Made by a program: the position numbers and the translations under genes. Source: Sediminicola arcticus (GTDB taxonomy: Bacteria > Bacteroidota > Bacteroidia > Flavobacteriales > Flavobacteriaceae). From it: a DNA stretch of 64,000 bases. The stretch covers positions 682,001-746,000 of the forward strand of contig NZ_JBEXAE010000001.1 of the NCBI RefSeq assembly GCF_040566695.1, written 5' to 3'. This document shows positions 53,474-62,601 of the stretch, one piece after another. The notes under the pieces are model-generated. The model was not told the DNA's origin and ran no database searches. It saw nothing but the letters and a program-made list of their open reading frames with translations. Positions within the stretch are counted from its first letter, which is position 1. Each line of letters begins with the position of its first letter.

Positions 53474-54133
53474 TTAAGAGTTACCGTTCCATTCTAAAAA
53501 GAACTGTTCCAAATAATTTAACATAAACTGATGTCTTTGTTCTGCTATGTTTTTGCCACTTACAGTATTCATCTTCTCTTTTAGCAATAGAAGTTTCTCG
53601 TAGAAATGGTTGATTGTAGGGGCAGTAGATTTTTTATATTCCTCTTTGGACATATTGAGATTGGGCGCAATATCTGGATTATAAAGTTCCCTATTTTTAA
53701 AGCCACCATAATTAAATGCCCTTGCGATACCTATGGCACCAATGGCATCTAAGCGATCAGCATCTTGAACCACGGCTAATTCTGGAGAGGAGAATTTATT
53801 TTTACTTACTTCTAAACTAGATTTAAAGGATATATTTTCTATAATGTCTACCACGTGACTAATAACCTTTGGATCAACTCCTATGGAGCTCAGAAATTCC
53901 ATGGCGAGTTTAGGTCCTATAGCTTCATTTCCATTATTAAATTTTGCATCCGCAATATCGTGGAGCAGAGCCCCAAGGCTAACTACTAAAATATTTACCT
54001 GTTCATCTTTCGCAATTAGAAGGGTGTTTTTAAATACACGCTGAATGTGGAACCAGTCATGTCCGCCTTCAGCCCCTTTCAGAGTTTCCTTTACAAAGGC
54101 GATGGTTTCTTCTACTATTTCGCTATCTGTCAT
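53474..54133 (-). CDS. HD-domain phosphohydrolase
   Basis: The 219-residue protein has the HD metal site: GGHDWFHIQRV, then LLHDIADAKF and a later Asp in VVQDADRLDAIGAIG. It resembles the YfbR/metal-dependent hydrolase group that acts on nucleotides; substrate unknown. Its start overlaps the plsC-like stop by four bases, so the two are coupled. Confidence 0.9.
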   Translation of the reverse strand: MTDSEIVEETIAFVKETLKGAEGGHDWFHIQRVFKNTLLIAKDEQVNILVVSLGALLHDIADAKFNNGNEAIGPKLAMEFLSSIGVDPKVISHVVDIIENISFKSSLEVSKNKFSSPELAVVQDADRLDAIGAIGIARAFNYGGFKNRELYNPDIAPNLNMSKEEYKKSTAPTINHFYEKLLLLKEKMNTVSGKNIAEQRHQFMLNYLEQFFLEWNGNS

Positions 54134-54867
54134 GCAAATGAATTTATACCGGTTTTGATGTTTTCTTCTACTTTGGCAATTAATGCGTCTTTATCCTCAC
54201 TTATTTCGAGAGGTTGGTGAACGTCTAGAATGATATGGGTCCCCAAGGCATTTGGAAATTTCCCAAAGCGCAACATTTTCCAGGAATTATTGATACTAAT
54301 TGGGACAATCAAGGCTGAAGGGGCATTTTTCATTAAAATCTTTAAACCCATGGTCTGAAATTTCTTGGGATGTCCCGTTTTGCTTCTTGTACCTTCCGGA
54401 AAGATAACAGCACTGCGATTATGGGCTTCTATATATTTTCCAAGTTTGGCAATTTCAGTCAATGCTTGTCTGCTATCTTTTCTGTTGATCAGTACCGAAC
54501 CTCCGTGACGTAAGTTATAGGAAACGCTGGGAATCCCTTTTCCAAGTTCCTGTTTGCTCACAAATTTGGGATGATGCTGCCTCATATACCAAATAATGGG
54601 AGAAATATCGTGCATGCTCTGATGGTTAGCAACAATAATCAAAGGTCGGTCTGTAGGTATGTAGTAAGTGTTGTTATAGGTATAGGTAGTGCCAAGAACG
54701 TTTGAACACCTCAGAAGGCATAAATTTAAAATACTTACGGTTTTTTTCAAGGCAGGATATCCATAAACCTTGAAAGCCATCCATTGGATGGGATGGAATA
54801 CCAACAGAGTTAAGCCAAATAAAATCTGGTAAACAATGGAGAATGGGTAGGCCAATATTTTAAGCAT
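54130..54867 (-). CDS. 1-acyl-sn-glycerol-3-phosphate acyltransferase (PlsC-like)
   Basis: The 245-residue membrane-associated protein has an N-terminal hydrophobic segment, the catalytic HX4D motif (NHQSMHD, H82-D87) and FPEGTRSKTG near 154 for glycerol-phosphate binding. It adds the second acyl chain to lysophosphatidate in phospholipid synthesis. It is transcribed behind the bacilliredoxin gene but separated by a terminator, and overlaps the HD gene by ATGA. Confidence 0.94.
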   Translation of the reverse strand: MLKILAYPFSIVYQILFGLTLLVFHPIQWMAFKVYGYPALKKTVSILNLCLLRCSNVLGTTYTYNNTYYIPTDRPLIIVANHQSMHDISPIIWYMRQHHPKFVSKQELGKGIPSVSYNLRHGGSVLINRKDSRQALTEIAKLGKYIEAHNRSAVIFPEGTRSKTGHPKKFQTMGLKILMKNAPSALIVPISINNSWKMLRFGKFPNALGTHIILDVHQPLEISEDKDALIAKVEENIKTGINSFA

Positions 54868-54872
54868 GTTAC

Positions 54873-54921
54873 AAAAATAAAAAGAGAAACCATGACTAGC
54901 ATGATTTCTCTTTTTATTTTT
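54873..54921 (-). terminator. Terminator of the bacilliredoxin gene
   Basis: Perfect 17-bp arms (AAAAATAAAAAGAGAAA and its complement), extended by CATG on each side, form a hairpin with a T-rich end on the minus strand. It lies six bases in front of the plsC-like start. A further short AGCCTT-CTAA-AAGGCT hairpin is at 54938-54953. Confidence 0.85.
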
Positions 54922-54965
54922 TCTCTTTTACGCTAACAGCCTTCTAAAAGGCTAGAAAAGATAAA

Positions 54966-55376
54966 TTAACAGAATTCGTTGTAGGCTCCTATTAAATTTT
55001 CAGCAATCATTTCGGCTGGTCTTCCTTCAATATGGTGGCGCTCAATCATATGAACCAGTTCACCATTTTTGAATAAGGCCATACTTGGAGAAGATGGAGG
55101 GAAGGGAACCATAAGTCCTCTAGCGGCATTTACCGCTTCCGTATCAACACCAGCAAAGACAGTCACTAAATGGTCTGGTTTCTTAGTGTTAACTAGGCTC
55201 ATTTTCGCCGCCGGTCTTGCGTTGGCTGCAGCACAGCCGCAAACAGAGTTTACAACTACCAAAGTAATACCTTCTTTGTTGATGGCCTTCTCAACAGCTT
55301 CGGCCGTATGTAATTCTTCAAATCCAGCAGATGCTAGATCTTGTCTCATTGGTTTAACTAATTCTGCAGGATACAT
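54966..55376 (-). CDS. BrxA/BrxB family bacilliredoxin
   Basis: The 136-residue thioredoxin-fold protein has the family CGC active site (C46 and C48 in NSVCGCAAANARP) and a C-terminal Cys. Bacilliredoxins remove bacillithiol from mixed disulfides on proteins during oxidative stress; whether this organism makes bacillithiol is not visible here. The -7 box at 55407-55414 supports the start. Confidence 0.93.
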   Translation of the reverse strand: MYPAELVKPMRQDLASAGFEELHTAEAVEKAINKEGITLVVVNSVCGCAAANARPAAKMSLVNTKKPDHLVTVFAGVDTEAVNAARGLMVPFPPSSPSMALFKNGELVHMIERHHIEGRPAEMIAENLIGAYNEFC

Positions 55377-55406
55377 AAGCTTATTTTTAAAAATTCAAAT
55401 ATGAGA

Positions 55407-55414
55407 CAAAGGTA
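55407..55414 (-). promoter_or_regulatory. -7 box of the bacilliredoxin gene (TACCTTTG on the minus strand)
   Basis: The same octamer as upstream of sufS, sufE and DUF3078. It would start transcription about 25 bases before ATG 55376. No -33 TTG at the usual distance. Confidence 0.5.
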
Positions 55415-55482
55415 ACCAATTTGTATCGTTTAAGGCATGTGCCTTAACTTTTCCTTAGGGCTACTTTTCTATCTGAATATTA

Positions 55483-55490
55483 TATCTTTG
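55483..55490 (+). promoter_or_regulatory. -7 box (TATCTTTG) before the TerB/DnaJ gene
   Basis: It fits TANNTTTG; the inferred transcript start near 55497 makes ATG 55508 a better start than the in-frame TTG at 55499. Confidence 0.5.
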
Positions 55491-55507
55491 AAAAAATTTT
55501 GAATAGG

Positions 55508-56242
55508 ATGATAAAATGGTTTACCGCCATCTTGGGGTATTATGTGTTTCGGTTTCCGGGCGCAATTGTAGGATTTTTTATTGGAAGTTATATAGACAGC
55601 CTTAGGAGCGGTGGTTCAGGAGGTAAATCAGTTTTTTTGGGGGGAACCAGTCAGACTGTTTCTCCTGCAGATTTTGAGTTGAATCTACTTTCTTTATGTT
55701 CAGTAGTTATAAAAGCCGATGGGAATGTAACCCAGAGCGAGCTGGATTATGTAAGGCAATATTTTTTGAGCACCTACGGTAAAGATAAAGCAAATGCTAT
55801 TTTCAGGACTTTTAATGAGGTTATCAAAAAAAGAGAAATCTCTGCTGATAGAATTTGTGCCTATCTGAATCAGCGTACGCGTTATGAGGTGCGACTCCAA
55901 TTACTGCACTTTTTGTTCGGAATCGCACAGTCCGATGGGAATATAAGTCCCCTTGAGATTGATAAAATCAAAGAGATTGCTGGGTATTTAAACGTGGGGA
56001 TGATCGACTTTGAGAGTATAAAGGCCATGTTCATCAAATCTGCCGACACAGCATATAAAATTTTGGAAATTGAAAGGTCTGTATCCGATGAGGAAGTGAA
56101 AAAGGCGTATAGAACTATGGCCAAAAAGTACCATCCAGATAGGGTAAATACCGAGAATGAGGCTATTAAGAAGGGGGCTGAAGAAAAGTTCAAAGAAGTT
56201 CAAAAGGCGTACGAGACCATTCAGAAAGAACGAGGTTTATAG
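55508..56242 (+). CDS. TerB-domain and J-domain co-chaperone (DjlA-like)
   Basis: The 244-residue protein has an N-terminal hydrophobic membrane anchor (about 5-25), a TerB/DUF533-like helical domain with acidic DGN repeats (KADGNVTQSE and QSDGNISPLE, about 65-170), and a C-terminal J domain with HPD in KKYHPDRVN (about 180-244). This is the DjlA layout: a membrane-bound DnaK co-chaperone. Metal binding at the DGN sites is plausible. Confidence 0.92.
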   Translation: MIKWFTAILGYYVFRFPGAIVGFFIGSYIDSLRSGGSGGKSVFLGGTSQTVSPADFELNLLSLCSVVIKADGNVTQSELDYVRQYFLSTYGKDKANAIFRTFNEVIKKREISADRICAYLNQRTRYEVRLQLLHFLFGIAQSDGNISPLEIDKIKEIAGYLNVGMIDFESIKAMFIKSADTAYKILEIERSVSDEEVKKAYRTMAKKYHPDRVNTENEAIKKGAEEKFKEVQKAYETIQKERGL

Positions 56243-56297
56243 TCTTTGATGGGTTTTTTTAAGGTCACTATCATAAATAAACTAATTTGAATGTTAC

Positions 56298-56882
56298 ATG
56301 GAAAATTTCTGGTTCTATCTTCAAATGGGTTTGGCTCATGTTTTAGATCTAAATGCATATGATCATATTCTTTTCCTTTCTGCCTTGGTATTGCTATTTA
56401 CTTTTAAAGACTGGAAGAAGGTATTGTTGTTAGCAACAGTTTTTACAGTAGCTCATTGTATTTCTTTAGCCTTGTCTGTTTATGGTCTGCTTATCTTGGA
56501 CACTGCCTTAATTGAGTTTTTAATACCTCTTACCATTTTGTTTACGGCCTTTTATAATCTCTGGCATGCCATAAAAACCTTGGAGAATAGAAACACAAGT
56601 ATACATTTGATTGCCACGGCATTTTTTGGGTTGATCCACGGATTTGGTTTTTCCAATTACTTTAAAATGTTGATGGCAGAAGAGGAACAAAAACTGACTT
56701 CATTACTAGGTTTCGCCACTGGAATAGAACTTTCTCAAGTGTTTATAATCCTTTGTATCTTGTTAGTGTCTTATCTGATTCAATCAGTGGTAAAGATAAA
56801 GTCACAATTATTTATTGGAGTAGCCTCCATAGTAATCATCGCTATTGTGATACCAATGTTAGTTGAAACGTTTTCTTGGTAG
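56298..56882 (+). CDS. HupE/UreJ family membrane protein
   Basis: The 194-residue protein has six membrane segments and the family signature with histidines and acidic residues: HVLDLNAYDHILFL (about 14-27), VAHCISLAL and GFGLIHGFGFSNY-like HGFGFSNY (about 116). Family members transport nickel or cobalt or act as hydrogenase/urease accessories; no such enzyme gene is nearby, so the metal is unknown. Confidence 0.88.
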   Translation: MENFWFYLQMGLAHVLDLNAYDHILFLSALVLLFTFKDWKKVLLLATVFTVAHCISLALSVYGLLILDTALIEFLIPLTILFTAFYNLWHAIKTLENRNTSIHLIATAFFGLIHGFGFSNYFKMLMAEEEQKLTSLLGFATGIELSQVFIILCILLVSYLIQSVVKIKSQLFIGVASIVIIAIVIPMLVETFSW

Positions 56883-56943
56883 ATTTTCACTAAATATTAA
56901 CCTTATTACGTTGTCGGAATATTACAAAGAGGGTATATTAGTG

Positions 56944-56951
56944 TACCTTTG
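56944..56951 (+). promoter_or_regulatory. -7 box (TACCTTTG) before the dCMP deaminase gene
   Basis: Fits the consensus; transcription would start near 56957, about 57 bases before ATG 57014. The -33 element is not clear. Confidence 0.5.
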
Positions 56952-57013
56952 GCACGGTGCGTTCCACTAGGAAAGGGACAACCTTTGGCAATTGATTGTG
57001 ATCTAATTTTTGG

Positions 57014-57451
57014 ATGGAGAGTAAGAAGCAAAAAAAATATGATACGGCTTACCTAAGGATGGCAAAAGAATGGGGTAAATTGTCCTATTGTAAGCGGAAA
57101 CAGGTAGGAGCTATCATAGTAAAGGATAGGATGATCATATCTGATGGCTATAACGGGACGCCTACCGGTTTCGAAAATAGCTGTGAGGATGGAGAGGGGT
57201 ATACCAAATGGTATGTGCTCCACGCAGAAGCTAATGCCATATCTAAAGTTGCTTCCTCAACACAATCCTGCGAGGGCTCTACGTTATATATTACCCTTTC
57301 ACCTTGCAAGGAGTGTAGTAAGTTAATCCATCAATCTGGCATAAAACGGGTGGTTTTTCAAAATGCCTATAAAGACGATTCAGGATTACAATTTTTGGAG
57401 AAGGCCGGGGTGATAGTCACTCATATGCCTATCGAGGAATTCAGTTCGTAA
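57014..57451 (+). CDS. dCMP deaminase
   Basis: The 145-residue zinc enzyme deaminates dCMP to dUMP for thymidylate synthesis. The zinc and proton-shuttle residues are H70 and E72 (HAEANAI) and C98/C101 (PCKEC). The N-terminal LSYCKRKQVGAIIVKD and GYNGTPTGF match the deoxycytidylate deaminase family. It starts a two-gene unit with the S41 protease, 10 bases apart. Confidence 0.94.
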   Translation: MESKKQKKYDTAYLRMAKEWGKLSYCKRKQVGAIIVKDRMIISDGYNGTPTGFENSCEDGEGYTKWYVLHAEANAISKVASSTQSCEGSTLYITLSPCKECSKLIHQSGIKRVVFQNAYKDDSGLQFLEKAGVIVTHMPIEEFSS

Positions 57452-57461
57452 TAAGTAACTT

Positions 57462-59081
57462 ATGAAAAGTAAATACAATTATATATGGCCTACGGTTATT
57501 GCATTGGCACTTGCAGTTGGGATATTGATTGGCGGAAAGTTACATTTTAATGATTCTCCAGAGAAGCTATTCACTACCAATTCAAAAAAGGACAAACTTA
57601 ATAGGCTTATAGATTATATAGATTATGAGTATGTAGATGATATCAACACAGATAGTATCGTAGATATTACCGTAAATAACATCTTAGATAAACTAGATCC
57701 TCATTCTGTGTACATCCCAAAAGAGGAAATGGAAAAGGTTTCTGAGAGCATGAAAGGAGATTTTGTGGGTATCGGAGTAAATTTTTATATGTACAAAGAT
57801 ACTATTGCCGTAATCCGCACCGTAGAGAATGGACCTAGTTTTTTAAAAGGATTACAACCAGGAGATCGTATTTTGGTGGCAGACAGTGATACTCTTTTTG
57901 GAAGAAATATGCCCAACAGTTCTATAGTTAATAAATTGAAAGGAGAAGAAGGTTCTTTAGTTGACTTAAACATATTCCGAAAAAAGGACAATAGAAAGTT
58001 CAATGTTAGTATCAAAAGGAATCTGATTCCTATAAAAAGTGTGGAAGCTTATTATATGTTGACTTCGGATATGGGTTATATAAAACTGAACCGTTTTGCC
58101 GAATCGTCCTATAAAGAGTTTAAGGCGGCATTAAAAAGTTTACAGAAACAAGGGGCAAGGAAGTTGACCTTAGACCTTAGAGATAATCCCGGAGGATACT
58201 TGGGGATAGCAGAGGAGATTGCCGACGAATTTTTACCAGACAAAAAACTAATTTTATTCACTAAGAATAAGAATGGAAAAATTAGCAAGTCTTTCGCTAC
58301 CAAAAAAGGCGAATTTGAAGATAAACCAGTCTATGTATTAATCAACGAACGTTCAGCGTCGGCAAGTGAAATTATTGCTGGTTCCTTACAGGATAATGAT
58401 ATAGGAACAATAGTAGGACGCCGTTCTTTTGGTAAAGGCCTTGTGCAGCGGGAAATGGATCTAGGGGATGGATCCGCAGTTCGCCTCACCATTTCCAGAT
58501 ACTACACTCCTACAGGAAGGTCTATTCAAAAGGATTATAAAAATGGAAACAAGGACTACTATGAAAAGTTCACAAATAGGTACCACAATGGTGAACTACT
58601 TTCTGTAGACAGTATTAAGGTGGCCGATTCCTTGAAATTTACTACCCCAAAAGGGAAAGTAGTCTATGGGGGTGGTGGAATTATTCCAGATGTATTTGTG
58701 CCCATAGGTTCCAATGAAATGGAAACTATAGGATCAGTAGAAAGTCTGGGGTTGATATCTCGGTTTGTATTTGAGCACTTGGATGAAGACAGAAACCGGT
58801 ATTCTTATTTGTCCAAAAATGATTTCGTTTACAATTTTAAGGTAGATGATATATTGTTTGAAAAGTTCATCAAGTACGCCGAAGGGATTCCTGTTATTAG
58901 TAATTTAAACTTGGCCTATTACGATCTAGAAGATCAGATCAAATTATATTTAAAGGCTTCCTTAGCAGAGCAACTATATGACCCAAATACGTATTCCAAA
59001 ATCAAAAGTGAAGGCGATGCCATGTTGCAAAAGGTGAAGGAATTGGACAATCCAAATATCCAAAAAAGCTCTAAAGAATAA
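57462..59081 (+). CDS. C-terminal processing (S41) peptidase
   Basis: The 539-residue protein has one N-terminal membrane anchor (about 8-25), a PDZ domain (about 85-175) and the S41 protease domain with the Ser/Lys pair S300 (SASASEII) and K325 (SFGKGLVQ), plus YTPTGRSIQK and GGGIIPDV motifs. Such proteases trim the C-termini of periplasmic or outer-membrane proteins. It begins ten bases after the dCMP deaminase gene. Confidence 0.95.
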   Translation: MKSKYNYIWPTVIALALAVGILIGGKLHFNDSPEKLFTTNSKKDKLNRLIDYIDYEYVDDINTDSIVDITVNNILDKLDPHSVYIPKEEMEKVSESMKGDFVGIGVNFYMYKDTIAVIRTVENGPSFLKGLQPGDRILVADSDTLFGRNMPNSSIVNKLKGEEGSLVDLNIFRKKDNRKFNVSIKRNLIPIKSVEAYYMLTSDMGYIKLNRFAESSYKEFKAALKSLQKQGARKLTLDLRDNPGGYLGIAEEIADEFLPDKKLILFTKNKNGKISKSFATKKGEFEDKPVYVLINERSASASEIIAGSLQDNDIGTIVGRRSFGKGLVQREMDLGDGSAVRLTISRYYTPTGRSIQKDYKNGNKDYYEKFTNRYHNGELLSVDSIKVADSLKFTTPKGKVVYGGGGIIPDVFVPIGSNEMETIGSVESLGLISRFVFEHLDEDRNRYSYLSKNDFVYNFKVDDILFEKFIKYAEGIPVISNLNLAYYDLEDQIKLYLKASLAEQLYDPNTYSKIKSEGDAMLQKVKELDNPNIQKSSKE

Positions 59082-59094
59082 TAAAAACTACCTA

Positions 59095-59298
59095 TTAGTT
59101 TTCATCTACCTTTTTCTGAATTTTTTTTGATGCTATAAAAATCAATAAAAGAACCAGTGCACAAAGGGAGGCTACAATACCAATAATTGCAATGATGCTA
59201 TCTCCTTGCATTGGATCTTCAAAATTGATCAATGTTACATTGTAGGCAATTAAAGCAATGGCCAAGGTAATAAGGATAATGCTTAGGATTTTGTTCAT
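59095..59298 (-). CDS. Small two-helix membrane protein
   Basis: The 67-residue protein has two hydrophobic segments (about 5-22 and 38-58), an acidic link (NFEDPMQGDS) and a basic tail (KKIQKKVDEN). It is convergent with the S41 gene and follows marC. Proteins of this kind are widespread but unnamed in Flavobacteriaceae; function unknown. Confidence 0.7.
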   Translation of the reverse strand: MNKILSIILITLAIALIAYNVTLINFEDPMQGDSIIAIIGIVASLCALVLLLIFIASKKIQKKVDEN

Positions 59299-59352
59299 AA
59301 TTTTGATGCTTAAATAATATAACCTTCAAATAGTAATTGGTTATATAGGTGT

Positions 59353-59931
59353 TTAAAACAATTCGTTAATATTGCTGGCAAATAACTTCACTGCAATGGC
59401 AAGCAAAATTACGCCAAAAACTTTTCTAATCACACCAAGGCCATTTTTACCCAGTACTTTTTCTATCTTTTTAGATGACTTTAGAACTATATAAACGAAA
59501 ATTATATTTACGATTACCGCCACTATGATGTTTTCAACATTATATTCAGACCGTAATGAAAGAAGGGTGGTAATGGTTCCCGCCCCGGCAATCAAAGGGA
59601 ATGCTATAGGAACGATTGAGGCAGTTTCGGGAATATCGTCTTTATATAATGAGATGCCTAAAATCATTTCTATGGCCAAAAAGAAAATAATAAAAGATCC
59701 GGCCACGGCAAAAGAATTGACATCTATCCCAATCAATTTTAGGATTTCTTCTCCAATAAACAAGAAGGCAATCATAATGCAGGCGGCCACAATAGACGCC
59801 CGTCCCGAATGAAGGTGGCCCACTTTGCTCCGAAGGGATATGATGATGGGAATACTACCTACAATATCTATTACTGCGAATAAAACCATACTGGCGGTAA
59901 ATATTTCCTTGAAATTAAAATTAAATTGCAT
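59353..59931 (-). CDS. MarC family membrane protein
   Basis: The 192-residue protein has six helices and MarC/UPF0056 motifs: VIDIVGSIPIIISL near 20, AVAGSFIIFFLAIEMILGI near 75 and AFPLIAGAGTIT near 110. Function is unknown; the old link to antibiotic resistance has not held up. It heads a small unit with the 67-residue membrane protein. Confidence 0.92.
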   Translation of the reverse strand: MQFNFNFKEIFTASMVLFAVIDIVGSIPIIISLRSKVGHLHSGRASIVAACIMIAFLFIGEEILKLIGIDVNSFAVAGSFIIFFLAIEMILGISLYKDDIPETASIVPIAFPLIAGAGTITTLLSLRSEYNVENIIVAVIVNIIFVYIVLKSSKKIEKVLGKNGLGVIRKVFGVILLAIAVKLFASNINELF

Positions 59932-59953
59932 TTTAAGCTATTTATTATTTTTG

Positions 59954-59961
59954 CAAAATTA
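59954..59961 (-). promoter_or_regulatory. -7 box of marC (TAATTTTG on the minus strand)
   Basis: Fits TANNTTTG; the inferred transcript start lies about 15 bases before the marC ATG. Confidence 0.45.
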
Positions 59962-60027
59962 CGTTTTCTAAAGTGCTTTTGGTTGTCCAAATGGAAATTA
60001 TTCTGTCTCATTTTATGACGAAAGAAG

Positions 60028-60035
60028 TATCTTTG
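60028..60035 (+). promoter_or_regulatory. -7 box (TATCTTTG) before the DUF3109 gene
   Basis: Fits the consensus and favours ATG 60053 over the in-frame start at 60044. Confidence 0.5.
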
Positions 60036-60052
60036 CTGCTTATTTGTTAATT

Positions 60053-60622
60053 ATGTTCCAATTAGGTAAAACTTTAGTGTCTGAAGAAATCATTGAGAAG
60101 GATTTTTTGTGCAATCTGAATGCTTGTAAAGGAGGTTGTTGTGTGGATGGTGAGGCTGGAGCACCATTAGAGGATAAAGAGACCGAGATATTGGTGGATA
60201 TTTACAGAGATGTTAAGCCATTTTTGAGACAGGAGGGTATTGCTGCTATTGAAGAGCAAGGTGCTTTTATTAGGGGTGAGGACGGAGAATGGGAAACGCC
60301 TTTGGTGAACGGCAGCGAGTGTGCTTATGTGATTATTTCCGATGACGGAATCACTAAATGTGGCCTTGAAGAGGCCTATAACCAAGGAGTCACCAAATGG
60401 AAAAAACCCGTTTCTTGTCATTTATATCCTGTTCGCATTAAGGAGTACACAGAATTTACAGCGGTGAACTACCATAAATGGGAAATTTGTGATCCGGCCT
60501 GTGCCTTGGGAGCTGAACTGCAGGTTCCTATTTATAAGTTTGTAAAAGAGGCGTTAATTAGAAAATTTGGCAATACGTGGTATACAGAGTTGGAAATAGT
60601 TGCCAAGGAATACGCTAAATAA
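60053..60622 (+). CDS. DUF3109 family protein, cysteine-rich
   Basis: The 189-residue protein matches DUF3109. Eight cysteines stand in a clustered order: FLCNLNACKGGCCVDG near 20-35, ECAYVI near 86, TKCGLE near 98, VSCHLYPVR near 120 and ICDPACALG near 145, suggesting a bound Fe-S cluster or zinc as in the YkgJ/CxxCxxCC superfamily. Its stop overlaps the convergent kinase gene by eight bases. Function unknown. Confidence 0.88.
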   Translation: MFQLGKTLVSEEIIEKDFLCNLNACKGGCCVDGEAGAPLEDKETEILVDIYRDVKPFLRQEGIAAIEEQGAFIRGEDGEWETPLVNGSECAYVIISDDGITKCGLEEAYNQGVTKWKKPVSCHLYPVRIKEYTEFTAVNYHKWEICDPACALGAELQVPIYKFVKEALIRKFGNTWYTELEIVAKEYAK

Positions 60623-62582
60623 CGGGAATATTCAGGCTTATCATTGTGCCACGAGAACGATTTTCGTCGTCATATAGATCCAAAATATCAAAGGTAAAAG
60701 AATTTTGGTAGCCCTTAGAAAAGTTGGCCAAACGCTCCTTGGTAATTTTGATCCCTACCGACTTTCGTTTGATGATTCTATTTTTTTTAATTCTTTCGGA
60801 GCTTTCCCTCCCTATACCGTTATCGGTAATGGTAATGTTGGTAAAGTATATATTTTCTTTTTTCACCCTCAATTCTATGTGCTTTACGCCTTCCTTTCCA
60901 GAAAGTCCATGCCACAAGGCATTTTCTAAAAAAGGTTGTAAGATCAAAGAAGGTATTTTAATGGTGTGGGTATCTATATTTTTCTCCACCACCACTTCAA
61001 AATTAATCTCATCGTTAAATCTAATGTTTTCGATATTCATGTAGAGTTGAACCGTTTCCAATTCATCTGCCAGTGATATTTCCCTTACACTGGAGGCTTC
61101 TAAAATTTTACGGATCAGTTTTGAGAATTTGTTGAGATAGTGTACTGCATTCTTTTTCTCATTATTTATAATATATAATTTTATGGAGTTTAAGGAATTG
61201 AATAAAAAATGAGGGTTCATCTGGCTGCGGAGCATAGTTGATTCTAGTGTTAATAATTGTTTCTCATTCTTTAATTGTCGTTGGTAGAAAAGTATATATA
61301 GTATACCTCCTAAGAGGGCCAAGGCAAATCCACTAATCAGTAATGTTGTTTGATTTTTTCGCAATTTCAACTTTACAATTTCATTTTCTTTGCCCAATAC
61401 TTCTATTTGACTATTCTTTTTTTCTGTTTCAGAACGGTAGATCAAATCTGCTACATAACGAATGTTTCTGTCATTCAATGTTTTTCTTTCAATACTTCTT
61501 GCTCTTTTGTAATAGTTCAGGGAAGCTTCATGATTTCCTTCTTTAGCACTTAAATCGGATAGGAATATATACGCTTCTTCTAATTCGTTGTTAAAATTGT
61601 AGTTTTGGGCAATCTCGAAGCCTTTGAGAAGGTTTTCCTTGGCCATGTCATTTTGCATAAGGTGTATGAGGGTCCACCCAATATTGATATATAACTCTGA
61701 AAGGAGTTCCATATTCCCTAATTTTTTAGCAGGTTCAAGAAGGGATTCTAAGATGCGTAATCCTTCATTAAACTTTTCTTGGTGCACATAGATATGCGCT
61801 ATTCCTAAGTTAGATTTTATATTGATACTACTAGAGCCAATGTTTTTGTTATAGAACAATGCGTTGTTATAGTTAATCAATGCTTCTGATAATTTTCCCT
61901 GAGCCTCCAAACTTTCCCCAATATCTTGATAGTTGAGGGCTAAACCCATATTATTTCCAAGTTGCTTTTCTAGTTCTAGCGCTTCCTGAAATTTGGGAAT
62001 AGAATGTTCCCATTGTTCCAATGTTTTGTAGATGTTACCTATTAAGTTCAGTGATGTGTTGTAATTTTTTTTTATCTCATCTGAAGGGTTTTCTATTTCT
62101 TTGGCAAGGAATAAAGCAGATTGGGCATTGTCCAAAGCTGATTGAATGGAGTTCTGTCTTAAATGTGCCAAGCTAAGCATGTTTAAGCTAAACACCTTAA
62201 TCTCAAGGTTCACTGCTAATTCAGATGCGGATAATGCGGCTGTATGTAGCGTTATTGCCCTTTTAAAAGAGGCTTTTTTTTGGTAAATTGCACCTAATTG
62301 GTTTAACGCAAAAGCTTCCCCTAAATGGTATTTTCTTTTTTTGGAAGAATCAATAAAATAGGTTAACACTAAAGTGTCTTGAAGAGCGGGCTTTAATGCC
62401 GTTTCTAATGCTTTAATAGTACTGGGTCGCTCTTGTAAAATTGTAGCAATGTTATTTTTATTTTCACCTGTAATTTCCTGAGAGTGGACTGTTGATATTG
62501 TTGAAACGGCAAAAAATAACAAGAATGTGTATTTCCTAAAAGGGAGAAATGGTAAAAAATGAAAATTAGTTTTTCTTATCAT
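60615..62582 (-). CDS. TPR-containing LytS-type sensor histidine kinase
   Basis: The 655-residue protein has a signal peptide (cleavage after VHSQ), an array of TPR repeats (about 60-375), one membrane helix (about 405-425), and the LytS/His_kinase domain with the phospho-accepting His in QMNPHFLFNSLNSIK near 455, the N box LQPFLENALWHGL and the G box ITDNGIGRESSERIK. The TPR region probably lies in the periplasm and senses a signal there. The downstream partner on the same strand, upstream in coordinates, is the LytTR regulator. Confidence 0.93.
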   Translation of the reverse strand: MIRKTNFHFLPFLPFRKYTFLLFFAVSTISTVHSQEITGENKNNIATILQERPSTIKALETALKPALQDTLVLTYFIDSSKKRKYHLGEAFALNQLGAIYQKKASFKRAITLHTAALSASELAVNLEIKVFSLNMLSLAHLRQNSIQSALDNAQSALFLAKEIENPSDEIKKNYNTSLNLIGNIYKTLEQWEHSIPKFQEALELEKQLGNNMGLALNYQDIGESLEAQGKLSEALINYNNALFYNKNIGSSSINIKSNLGIAHIYVHQEKFNEGLRILESLLEPAKKLGNMELLSELYINIGWTLIHLMQNDMAKENLLKGFEIAQNYNFNNELEEAYIFLSDLSAKEGNHEASLNYYKRARSIERKTLNDRNIRYVADLIYRSETEKKNSQIEVLGKENEIVKLKLRKNQTTLLISGFALALLGGILYILFYQRQLKNEKQLLTLESTMLRSQMNPHFLFNSLNSIKLYIINNEKKNAVHYLNKFSKLIRKILEASSVREISLADELETVQLYMNIENIRFNDEINFEVVVEKNIDTHTIKIPSLILQPFLENALWHGLSGKEGVKHIELRVKKENIYFTNITITDNGIGRESSERIKKNRIIKRKSVGIKITKERLANFSKGYQNSFTFDILDLYDDENRSRGTMISLNIPVI

Positions 62583-62601
62583 TGGACAACCTCAAAATGA
62601 C